NCBI RefSeq assembly: GCF_014651135.1
Contig: NZ_BMWH01000019.1
Location: 76,646-140,645, forward strand
DNA length: 64,000 nucleotides
From: Streptomyces echinoruber
Lineage (GTDB): Bacteria > Actinomycetota > Actinomycetes > Streptomycetales > Streptomycetaceae
Reading direction: 5' to 3'
In this document: one piece after another, positions 41,315 to 48,906 of the stretch
How the letters are laid out: every line of letters starts with the position of its first letter
How positions within the stretch are numbered: position 1 is the first letter of the stretch
Translations under genes and position numbers: made by a program
Notes under the pieces: model-generated
Databases searched by the model: none
What the model was told of the DNA's origin: nothing
The model's input: the letters and a program-made list of their open reading frames with translations, nothing else

Positions 41315-42952
41315 ATGCGCATCCTTGGTATCAACGCCCTGTTCCACGACCCGGCTGCCGCGCTCGTCGTCGACGGCCGTATCGTCGCGGCAGCCGAGGA
41401 GGAGCGCTTCAGCAGGCGCAAGCACGGCAAACGCCCGGTGCCGTTCTCCGCATGGGAGCTGCCCGAACTGTCCGCCCGCTGGTGTCTGGAACAGGCCGGA
41501 CTGCGCCCCGCCGACCTGGACGCCGTCACCTACTCCTTCGACCCCGCGCTCGCCCGGCCCGCCCGCGAGCTGGGCCTGTCCGACCCGTGGGACCCGCTGC
41601 GCCTGGAATACGCCCGCCGCGCCCCGGAGTTCCTCGCCGAGGCACTGCCCGGCCTGGACCCGGCCAAGGTCGTCTTCGTCCCGCACCACGTGGCGCACGC
41701 CTGCTCCGCCGGGCCCGCCTCCCCGCACCCCGACAGCGCCGTCCTCGTCCTGGACGGCCGCGGCGAGGCCGCCTCCCACCTGGCCGGACGCTTCCACGAC
41801 GGCACCCTCGACACGCTCGCCGCGCAGGCCCTGCCCGACTCCCTCGGCCTGGTCTACGAGGAGCTCACCGAACACCTCGGCTTCCTGCGCAGCAGCGACG
41901 AGTACAAGGTCATGGCCCTCGCCTCCTACGGCAAGCCCCGCTTCCTGCCCGAGCTGCGCGAGCACGTGCACGCCACCGGCGACGGCGGCTTCCGCGCCCG
42001 TGGCGTCGACTGGGCCGCCCTCGCCCCGGCCCGCGCCCGGGGCGAGCCGTGGACCCAGGACCACGCCGACCTCGCCGCCAGTACCCAGGCCGTGCTGGAG
42101 GAGACCCTGCTGGAACTCGTGCACTGGCTGCACCGCGAGGCCGGCGGCGAGTCCCTCACCCTGGCCGGCGGCGTCGCCCTCAACTGCGTCGCCAACTCCA
42201 AGATCGCCGCCCGGGGCCCGTACCGGCACGTGTGGGTCCAGCCCGCCGCCGGCGACGCCGGCACCGCCCTCGGCGGCGCCCTGTACCTCGCCTGCGGCAC
42301 GGAGGCCGCCGTGGAGCCGATGCCCGGCGCCGACCTCGGCCGCGGCTGGAGCGACGAGGAGCTGAAACGGTGGCTGGACGAGGCCGCCGTCCCCTACGAC
42401 CGGCCCGGCGACATCGCCGAGACCGTCGCCGAGGAACTGGCCCGCGACGGCGTGGTCGCCTGGTTCCAGGGCCGCAGCGAGTACGGGCCGCGCGCCCTGG
42501 GCCACCGCTCCCTGCTCGCCCACCCGGGCCGCGCGGAGAACCTGGAGCGGCTGAACCGGGTCAAGGGCCGCGAGGAGTTCCGGCCGGTCGCGCCGATGGT
42601 GCTCGCCGAACGCGCCCACGAACTGTTCGACGGCCCGCTGCCCAGCCCGTACATGCTGTTCGTGCACGACGTGCACCGCGACTGGCGCGACCGCATCCCC
42701 GCCGTCGTGCACGTCGACGGCACCGCCCGCATCCAGACCGTCGACGAGCGGCAGGAACCGCTGGTGGCGCGGATGCTGCGGGCCTTCGAGCGGCGCACCG
42801 GGCTGCCCGTCGTCGTCAACACCAGCCTCAACACCGCCGGCCGGCCCATGGTCGACGACCCCCGCGACGCGCTGGAGTGCTTCGGCTCCGCGCCGGTCGA
42901 CCTGCTCGCCATCGGCCCGTTCGCGGTGCGGCGCGGGAGGGCCTACACATGA
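41315..42952 (+). CDS. NodU/CmcH-type O-carbamoyltransferase
   Basis: The 545-residue product has the N-terminal Kae1-like domain (ILGINALFHDPAAALVVDG, EEERFSRRKHG, the metal-binding HHVAHA, VLVLDGRGE, DEYKVMALASYGKP, GGVALNCVANSKI) and the C-terminal carbamoyl-transfer domain (GRSEYGPRALGHRSLLA, EEFRPVAPMV, NTSLN). Such enzymes use carbamoyl phosphate and ATP to carbamoylate sugar hydroxyls, as in Nod factors, novobiocin and cephamycin. All family motifs are present at the usual length. The ATG at 41315 follows a 120-base gap from the first gene. It predicts a carbamoylated sugar in the product of this block. Confidence 0.94.
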   Translation: MRILGINALFHDPAAALVVDGRIVAAAEEERFSRRKHGKRPVPFSAWELPELSARWCLEQAGLRPADLDAVTYSFDPALARPARELGLSDPWDPLRLEYARRAPEFLAEALPGLDPAKVVFVPHHVAHACSAGPASPHPDSAVLVLDGRGEAASHLAGRFHDGTLDTLAAQALPDSLGLVYEELTEHLGFLRSSDEYKVMALASYGKPRFLPELREHVHATGDGGFRARGVDWAALAPARARGEPWTQDHADLAASTQAVLEETLLELVHWLHREAGGESLTLAGGVALNCVANSKIAARGPYRHVWVQPAAGDAGTALGGALYLACGTEAAVEPMPGADLGRGWSDEELKRWLDEAAVPYDRPGDIAETVAEELARDGVVAWFQGRSEYGPRALGHRSLLAHPGRAENLERLNRVKGREEFRPVAPMVLAERAHELFDGPLPSPYMLFVHDVHRDWRDRIPAVVHVDGTARIQTVDERQEPLVARMLRAFERRTGLPVVVNTSLNTAGRPMVDDPRDALECFGSAPVDLLAIGPFAVRRGRAYT

Positions 42953-43950
42953 GCGGCTACGCCGTCGTGATCCCCACACTCGCCCGCGCCACCCTCGCGG
43001 ACTGCCTCGCCGCGCTCACCGCCGCGACGGGGCCCAGGCCGGACGAGATCGTCGTGGTCGACGACCGGCCCGACCCCGAACCGGGCGCCCTGGAACACCC
43101 TTTGAGCGAGCTCGACGCCGAGCTGCGCGCCCGCACCACCGTCCTGACCAGTGGCGGCCGCGGGCCCGCCGCCGCCCGCAACACCGGCTGGCGCGCGGTC
43201 ACCTCGCCGTGGGTCGCCTTCCTCGACGACGACGTGCAGGTCGGCCCGCACTGGTGCGAGCAGCTCGCCCAGGACCTGGCCGCCGCCACTCCCGACACCG
43301 GGGGCGTGCAGGGCGTCATCGCCGTGCCGCTGCCCGGCGAACGGCGCCCCACCGACTGGGAGCGCGGCACGGCGGGCCTGGCGCGGGCCCGCTGGATCAC
43401 CGCCGACATGGCCTACCGCACCGACGCCCTCCAGCAGGTCGGCGGCTTCGACGAACGCTTCCGCCGCGCCTTCCGCGAGGACGCCGACCTCGCGCTGCGC
43501 GTGCTGGACGCCGGCTGGCGCATCCGGCAGGGCCGCCGCACCACCAGCCACCCGGTGCGGCCGGCCGACCGCTGGGTGTCCCTGCGCGCCCAGCGCGGCA
43601 ACGCCGACGACGCGCTCATGCGGTACCTGCACGGCCCCCACTGGTGGGAGAAGGCGGCCGCGCCGCGCGGCCGCATCCGGGCGCACCTGGCCCTCACGGG
43701 CGCCGGTGTCGCGGCCGGGGTGCTGGCCGCGGCCGGACGGCGCCGGGCCGCCGTCCTGGCCGGCCTGGGCTGGCTCGCCGGCACCGCCGAGTTCGCCTGG
43801 GCCCGCATCGCGCCCGGGCCGCGCACCCGGCACGAGGTCGCCACCATGCTCGCCACCAGCGCCCTCATCCCGCCCGCCGCCACCTGGTACCGGCTGACCG
43901 GGCTGTGGCGGCACCGGGGCGCCCGTCCCTGGCGGGAGGTGGCGCGGTGA
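42949..43950 (+). CDS. GT2-family glycosyltransferase
   Basis: The 333-residue product has a GT-A fold: VVIPTLARATLADCLAAL, the first acidic region EIVVVDDRPD, GPAAARNTGWRAV, and the metal-binding DDDV (AFLDDDVQVG). RAFREDADLALRV supplies the ED motif with the catalytic base. C-terminal hydrophobic segments (LALTGAGVAAGVLAAAG, AVLAGLGWLAGT) suggest membrane association of about 100 residues at the end. The start overlaps the stop of the carbamoyltransferase gene (ATGA) and the end overlaps the GmhB gene (GTGA). It is one of several transferases that must assemble the glycan. Confidence 0.92.
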   Translation: MSGYAVVIPTLARATLADCLAALTAATGPRPDEIVVVDDRPDPEPGALEHPLSELDAELRARTTVLTSGGRGPAAARNTGWRAVTSPWVAFLDDDVQVGPHWCEQLAQDLAAATPDTGGVQGVIAVPLPGERRPTDWERGTAGLARARWITADMAYRTDALQQVGGFDERFRRAFREDADLALRVLDAGWRIRQGRRTTSHPVRPADRWVSLRAQRGNADDALMRYLHGPHWWEKAAAPRGRIRAHLALTGAGVAAGVLAAAGRRRAAVLAGLGWLAGTAEFAWARIAPGPRTRHEVATMLATSALIPPAATWYRLTGLWRHRGARPWREVAR

Positions 43951-44870
43951 GTGGGGCCGGGAACCGGGTCAGGGCGGTGCTGTTCGACCGCGACGGCACC
44001 CTCGTCCACGACGTCCCCTACAACGGCGACCCCGACCGGGTCCGCCCCGTCGAGGGCGCCCGCGAGGCGCTCGACCTGCTGCGCGCCCGCGGCATCGGCA
44101 CCGGCGTCGTCACCAACCAGTCCGGCGTCGCCCGCGGCCTGATCACCGCCGCCGACGTGCGCCGCGTCAACGAGCGCGTCGAGAAGCTGCTCGGCCCCTT
44201 CGACGTGTGGGCCATCTGCCCGCACGGCCCCGACGACGGCTGTCCCTGCCGCAAGCCCCGGCCCGGCATGGTGCTGTGGGCCGCCGGCCGGCTGTGCGCC
44301 GACCCGGCGGAGCTGGTCGTCGTCGGCGACATCGCCGCCGACCTGGAGGCCGCGCGCCGCGCCGGCGCCCACGGCATCCTCGTCCCCAACGAGGCCACCC
44401 GCCCGGAGGAGACGGCCGCCGCCGAGCACGTGGCGACCGACCTGCTCGACGCCGTACGCGCCGTGCTGGAGCGCCTGCCCGACGACGCCGGCCCGGCCGG
44501 CCCCGGCTGCGGCCCGTCCGCCGCCCGGCACCGGACCACCGGGCACGAACCGCCGGTGGAGCCGGGGCGGTGGCACCGCGCGGCCCACGCGGACCCCGCC
44601 GCCGACGAGCCCCGGCCGGCCGGCCGGGGGCCGGCCCCGCGCACCGACGGCCCGCCCGATGCCGCGGCCCGCCCCGCCGCCGACGACCGGGCCACCCCCG
44701 ACGACCGGGCCGCTCCCGGCACGTGGGTCACCCTCGGCGCCCGGACCACCCCTGGCCCCCGGACCACCTCCGGCGCCCGGGCCGACGACGACGCCCGGGC
44801 CGCCGACGACGCCCGGACCGACGGCCGGTTTCCGCCCGTCGGCCGGGACAGCGGCGGGGGGTGGCGATGA
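43947..44870 (+). CDS. gmhB: D-glycero-D-manno-heptose-1,7-bisphosphate 7-phosphatase (GmhB-like)
   Basis: The first about 178 residues are a HisB-type HAD phosphatase: AVLFDRDGTLVHD with both catalytic aspartates, VTNQSGVARG, the zinc loop ICPHGPDDGCPCRKPRPGM, and VVGDIAADLEAARRAG. The zinc loop is diagnostic for GmhB. It removes the 7-phosphate of the heptose bisphosphate made by the HldE kinase. The remaining about 130 residues are an Ala/Pro/Asp/Arg-rich disordered tail containing repeated T-P-G-P-like text, absent from typical GmhB proteins. It starts at a GTG overlapping the previous stop and ends in ATGA with the next gene. Confidence 0.88.
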   Translation: MSGAGNRVRAVLFDRDGTLVHDVPYNGDPDRVRPVEGAREALDLLRARGIGTGVVTNQSGVARGLITAADVRRVNERVEKLLGPFDVWAICPHGPDDGCPCRKPRPGMVLWAAGRLCADPAELVVVGDIAADLEAARRAGAHGILVPNEATRPEETAAAEHVATDLLDAVRAVLERLPDDAGPAGPGCGPSAARHRTTGHEPPVEPGRWHRAAHADPAADEPRPAGRGPAPRTDGPPDAAARPAADDRATPDDRAAPGTWVTLGARTTPGPRTTSGARADDDARAADDARTDGRFPPVGRDSGGGWR

Positions 44871-46063
44871 GAGCCCTCGTCAGCCGGCTCGACAGCTTCG
44901 GCGACGTGCTGCTCGCCGGGCCCGCGATCCGCGCCGTCGCCGCCCGCGCCGACCACGTCACGCTGCTGTGCGGGCCGCGCGGCGAACCGGCCGCCCGGCT
45001 GCTGTCCGGCGTCGACGACATCCTCGTCTGGGACGCGCCGTGGGCCGGGTTCGAGCCGCCGCCGGTGGACCGCAAGGACGTCGACGCCCTGGTCGACCGC
45101 GTCCACGCCGACGCGGCGCTCGTCCTGACCTCCTTCCACCAGTCGCCGCTGCCCACCGCGCTGCTGCTGCGCATGGCGGGCGTCGGGTTCATCGCCGCCG
45201 ACAGCGTGGACTACCCGGGCTCCCTGCTCGACGTACGCCACCGGCGCGCCCCGCACGCCCACGAGGCCGAGGCCGCCCTCGACCTCGCCGAGGCCGCGGG
45301 GTTCCCGCGCGTCGACGACGGCCGGCTGCGGGTGCTGCCGCCGCCGGACACGACCGACCTGACCGGCCCGGAACCGTACGTCGTGCTCCACCCGGGCGCG
45401 AGCGTCCCGGCGCGGGCCTGGAGCCCGCGGCGGTGCGCCGAGGCCGTGCGGGAGCTGACCGCCGCCGGGCACCGCGTCGTGGTGACCGGCGGCCCGGGCG
45501 AGCGGGAGCTGACCGCGTACGTCGCCGGGCGGCACGGCCTGGACCTCGGCGGCCGCACCGACGCGGCCCGGCTGGCCGGGGTGCTGGCCGGCGCGCGCGC
45601 CGTCGTCACCGGCAACACCGGCCCCGCCCACCTGGCCGCCGCCGTCGGCACCCCCGTCGTCTGCCTGTTCGCGCCGGTCGTCCCGGCCGAGCGGTGGCGG
45701 CCCTACGGCGTGCCGTACGTGCTGCTCGGCGACCAGGGCGCGCCCTGCGCGGACAGCCGCGCCCGGCAGTGCCCGGTGCCCGGCCACCCGTGCCTGGACT
45801 CGGTGACCGGCACGGACGCGCTCGCCGCCGTGGAGAAGGTGACCGCGGAGAGCACGACCGCGGAGAACTCGGCCGGGGAGCCCGCGAACGAGGAGCGCGC
45901 GGCAGGCGCGAAGAGGACCGAGGAACGCGCGAAGGGTGCGAAGACGACCGGGGAGCACAGGGCGGGCGAGAGGACGACCGGGGAGCGCGCGACGGGTGAG
46001 AGGGCGACCGAGGAGCGCAGGGCGGGCGAGAAGACGACCGGTGGGAAGGTGAGGCAGGAGTGA
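44867..46063 (+). CDS. GT9 heptosyltransferase-like glycosyltransferase
   Basis: The 398-residue product has the GT9 (WaaC/WaaF) arrangement: VSRLDSFGDVLLAGPAIRAV at the start, VLHPGASVPARAWSP, VVTGGPGERELTAYV, and the conserved VTGNTGPAHLAAAVGTPVVCLF that positions the ADP-heptose donor in LPS enzymes. A GT9 protein in a Gram-positive beside gmhA, hldE and gmhB argues for heptose transfer. From about residue 325 there is a charged tail of repeated G-E-R-A/T-T-G/E units encoded by imperfect 30-bp repeats (about 45895-46050), unlike the family. It overlaps both neighbours by four bases. Confidence 0.9.
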   Translation: MRALVSRLDSFGDVLLAGPAIRAVAARADHVTLLCGPRGEPAARLLSGVDDILVWDAPWAGFEPPPVDRKDVDALVDRVHADAALVLTSFHQSPLPTALLLRMAGVGFIAADSVDYPGSLLDVRHRRAPHAHEAEAALDLAEAAGFPRVDDGRLRVLPPPDTTDLTGPEPYVVLHPGASVPARAWSPRRCAEAVRELTAAGHRVVVTGGPGERELTAYVAGRHGLDLGGRTDAARLAGVLAGARAVVTGNTGPAHLAAAVGTPVVCLFAPVVPAERWRPYGVPYVLLGDQGAPCADSRARQCPVPGHPCLDSVTGTDALAAVEKVTAESTTAENSAGEPANEERAAGAKRTEERAKGAKTTGEHRAGERTTGERATGERATEERRAGEKTTGGKVRQE

Positions 46064-47022
46064 GGATCCTGATCTGGCACGTGCACGGCTCCTGGACGAC
46101 CGCCTTCGTGCAGGGTCCGCACACCTATCTCGTCCCGGTCACCCCCGACCGCGGACCCGACGGCCTGGGCCGCGCCCGCACCTTCGACTGGCCGGACAGC
46201 GTGGTCGAACTGCCCCCCGAGCGGCTGCGGGAGGCCGACGTCGACGTCGTGATCCTGCAGCGGCCCCACGAGGCCAGCCTGGCCGAGCGGTGGCTGGGCC
46301 GCCGCCCGGGGCGCGACGTGCCGGCCGTGTACCTGGAGCACAACGCCCCCCACGGCGACGTGCCCGACACCCGGCACCCGGCCGCCGGCCTGCCCGGTGT
46401 GACACTGTGCCACGTCACCCACTTCAACCGGCTGATGTGGGACAACGGCCCGGCCCCCACCACCGTCATCGAGCACGGCATCGTGGACCCCGGCCCGCTG
46501 TGGACCGGGGAGGTCCCGCACGCCGCCGTGGTCGTCAACGAGCCGGTGCGGCGCGGCCGCACCACGGGCACGGACCTGCTGCCGGTGTTCGCCGACGCCG
46601 CCCCGCTCGACGTCTTCGGCATGAAGACCGAGGGGCTGGCCGGCCACCTCGGCATCCCGCCCGGCCGCTGCCGCTCGCAGGAGCTGGCGCAGCGGGACCT
46701 GCACGCGGCGATGGCACGGCGCCGCGTGTACGTCCACCCGGTCCGCTGGACCTCCCTCGGCCTGTCCCTGCTGGAGGCGATGCACCTCGGCATGCCCGTG
46801 GTCGCCCTCGCCACCACCGAGGTCACCGAGGCGGTACCCGAGGGCGCCGGCGTGGTGTCCAACCGGATCGACGTACTGACCGATGCCGTGCGGGACTTCG
46901 TCGCCGACCCGCTGCACGCCCGCGCGGTCGGCGAGGGGGCACGAGCGGCGGCGCTCGCCCGCTACGGGCTGTCCCGCTTCCTGGACGACTGGGAGCGGCT
47001 GCTGAAGGAGGTGACCCGATGA
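46060..47022 (+). CDS. Glycosyltransferase, GT-B fold
   Basis: The 320-residue product starts IWHVHGSWTTAFVQGPHTY, followed by DVVILQRPHE and YLEHNAPHGD, and ends with a GT1/GT4-like donor-binding half: VYVHPVRWTSLGLSLLEAM (E-x7-E-like region), GMPVVALATTEV and VPEGAGVVSN. The GTG at 46060 overlaps the previous stop. It belongs to a family often annotated as glycosyltransferase in actinobacterial glycan clusters; the donor is unknown. It sits between the first GT9 and the GT4 gene in the same overlapping series. Confidence 0.85.
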   Translation: MRILIWHVHGSWTTAFVQGPHTYLVPVTPDRGPDGLGRARTFDWPDSVVELPPERLREADVDVVILQRPHEASLAERWLGRRPGRDVPAVYLEHNAPHGDVPDTRHPAAGLPGVTLCHVTHFNRLMWDNGPAPTTVIEHGIVDPGPLWTGEVPHAAVVVNEPVRRGRTTGTDLLPVFADAAPLDVFGMKTEGLAGHLGIPPGRCRSQELAQRDLHAAMARRRVYVHPVRWTSLGLSLLEAMHLGMPVVALATTEVTEAVPEGAGVVSNRIDVLTDAVRDFVADPLHARAVGEGARAAALARYGLSRFLDDWERLLKEVTR

Positions 47023-48236
47023 GGATCGCCATGGTGTCCGAGCACGCCAGCCCGCTCGCCGCGCTCGGCGGTGTCGACGCCGGCGGGCAGAACGTGTACG
47101 TGGCCCGCCTCACCGAGGAACTGGCCCGGCGCGGGCACGACGTCACCGTCTACACCCGGCGCGACTCCCCCGACCTGCCCGACCGCGTGCCGCTGCCCGG
47201 CGGCGCCGTCGTCGAGCACGTGCCGGCCGGGCCGCCCGAACAGATCCCGAAGGACGCGCTGTTCGCGCACATGCCCGCCTTCGGCGCCCACCTGGCCCGC
47301 GCCTGGGCCCGGGAACGGCCCGACGTGGTGCACGCCCACTTCTGGATGTCCGGCATGGCCTCCCAGCTCGGCGCCTCCCCGCACGGCATCCCGCTGGTGC
47401 AGACCTTCCACGCCCTGGGCACCGTCAAGCGGCGCCACCAGAAAGACGCCGACACCAGCCCGCCCGAACGCATCGGCATCGAACGGCAGATCGGCCGCAC
47501 CTGCGACCGGGTCCTGGCCACCTGCACCGACGAGGTCCACGAACTGGCCGCCATGGGCATCCCCGCCCGGCAGGTGTCGGTCGTGCCGTGCGGCGTGGAC
47601 GCCGGCCACTTCCGCCCCGGCGCCACCGCCCCCGGCATCCCGGAGCGCACCCGGCCGCACCGGCTGCTGGCCTGCGGCCGCCTCGTCCCCCGCAAGGGCT
47701 ACGACCTCGCCATCCGCGCCCTGGCCCGGGTGCCCGGCGCGGAACTCCTCGTCGCCGGCGGCCCCCCGGCCGACGGCCTGCCCGCCGACCCCGAGGCGCG
47801 GCGGCTGCTGGAGCTCGCCGGGACCGAGGGCGTCGCCGACCGGGTCCGGCTGCTCGGCGCGGTCGACCCCGGCCGCATGCCCGCCCTGATGGGCAGCGCC
47901 GACCTGGTGCTGTGCACCCCCGTCTACGAACCCTTCGGCATCGTGCCGCTGGAGGCCATGGCGTGCGGCGTGCCCGTCGTCGCCACCGACGTCGGCGGCC
48001 ACCGCGACACCGTCGCCGACCACGCCACCGGCCGCCTCGTCACCCCGGGCGACCCGGAGGCGGTCGCCGCCGCCGTGCGCGAACTCCTCGCCGCGGACCG
48101 GCAGCGCCGCCGCTACGGCCGGGCCGGCCGCACCCGGGTCCTGAACCGCTTCACCTGGCAGCGCGTCGCGGACGGCGCCGAACAGGTCTACCGCCAGGCC
48201 CTCGTGGGCCGCGAAGTCCCCTCGGAGGTGGCGTGA
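47019..48236 (+). CDS. GT4-family glycosyltransferase
   Basis: The 405-residue product is a retaining GT-B enzyme: VSEHASPLAALGGVDAGGQNVYV at the N-terminus, DVVHAHFWMSG, the linker with VVPCGVDAGHFRP, and LLACGRLVPRKGYD. The donor site carries VYEPFGIVPLEAMACGVPVVA (E-x7-E). The GGxDxGGQNVYV pattern resembles sucrose-phosphate synthase and MshA-like transferases. It overlaps the preceding gene by ATGA and its stop overlaps the gmhA start (TGATG). As part of the block it likely adds an alpha-linked sugar. Confidence 0.92.
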   Translation: MRIAMVSEHASPLAALGGVDAGGQNVYVARLTEELARRGHDVTVYTRRDSPDLPDRVPLPGGAVVEHVPAGPPEQIPKDALFAHMPAFGAHLARAWARERPDVVHAHFWMSGMASQLGASPHGIPLVQTFHALGTVKRRHQKDADTSPPERIGIERQIGRTCDRVLATCTDEVHELAAMGIPARQVSVVPCGVDAGHFRPGATAPGIPERTRPHRLLACGRLVPRKGYDLAIRALARVPGAELLVAGGPPADGLPADPEARRLLELAGTEGVADRVRLLGAVDPGRMPALMGSADLVLCTPVYEPFGIVPLEAMACGVPVVATDVGGHRDTVADHATGRLVTPGDPEAVAAAVRELLAADRQRRRYGRAGRTRVLNRFTWQRVADGAEQVYRQALVGREVPSEVA

Positions 48237-48904
48237 TGAGCGTCGAGATCCAGCCCGTCACCGAGCACTGCGACGAACTCCTCGCCGCCCTCGGCGAGTT
48301 CCGCGCCCGCGCGCACATCACCCAGCGCTGGGGCGAACGCCTGGCCGCCGTCCTTGGCGGCGGCGGACGGCTGCTCGCCGCCGGCAACGGCGGCAGCGCG
48401 GCCCAGGCCCAGCACCTCACCGCCGAACTGGTCGGCCGCTACCGCGACGACCGCCCGCCGTTCTCGGCGATCGCCCTGCACGCCGACACCTCCTCCACCA
48501 CGGCGATCGCCAACGACTACGGCGTCGACGAGGTGTTCGCCCGCCAGGTCCGCGCCCACGGCCGCCCCGGCGACGTGCTGATGCTGCTGTCCACCAGCGG
48601 CGCCAGCGCCAACCTGCTGTCCGCGGCGGACGCCGGCCGCGCCGCCGGCCTGCGGGTGTGGGCCCTCACCGGCCCCGCGCCCAACCCGCTCAGCGCCGGC
48701 AGCGACGAGGCGCTGAGCGTCGCCGCGCCGACCACGGCCACCGTGCAGGAACTCCACCTGGTCGCCGTCCACATGATCTGCGAGGCCTTCGACGCCGCCG
48801 TGGAGCGGCAGCAGCGGCTGCGCCGGCTCGACGGGCAGCGGCGCGGCGGCAAACAGCGCGTGCGGCAGGCGGACGGGAAGAGGCTGGACGGTACCGGGAG
48901 GTGA
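48236..48904 (+). CDS. gmhA: Sedoheptulose-7-phosphate isomerase (GmhA-like, SIS domain)
   Basis: The 222-residue product is a SIS-domain isomerase with strong likeness to GmhA: AAGNGGSAAQAQHLTAELVGRYR (His60 and Glu64, the counterparts of zinc- and catalytic-site residues), IANDYGVDEVFARQV, MLLSTSGASANLLSA, and ELHLVAVHMICEAF near the end, the position of the catalytic histidine. It converts sedoheptulose 7-phosphate to D-glycero-D-manno-heptose 7-phosphate, the first step of nucleotide-heptose synthesis. A basic tail of about 25 residues is extra. TGATG links it to the GT4 gene, and the HldE-like gene follows immediately. Confidence 0.92.
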   Translation: MSVEIQPVTEHCDELLAALGEFRARAHITQRWGERLAAVLGGGGRLLAAGNGGSAAQAQHLTAELVGRYRDDRPPFSAIALHADTSSTTAIANDYGVDEVFARQVRAHGRPGDVLMLLSTSGASANLLSAADAGRAAGLRVWALTGPAPNPLSAGSDEALSVAAPTTATVQELHLVAVHMICEAFDAAVERQQRLRRLDGQRRGGKQRVRQADGKRLDGTGR

Positions 48905-48906
48905 GC

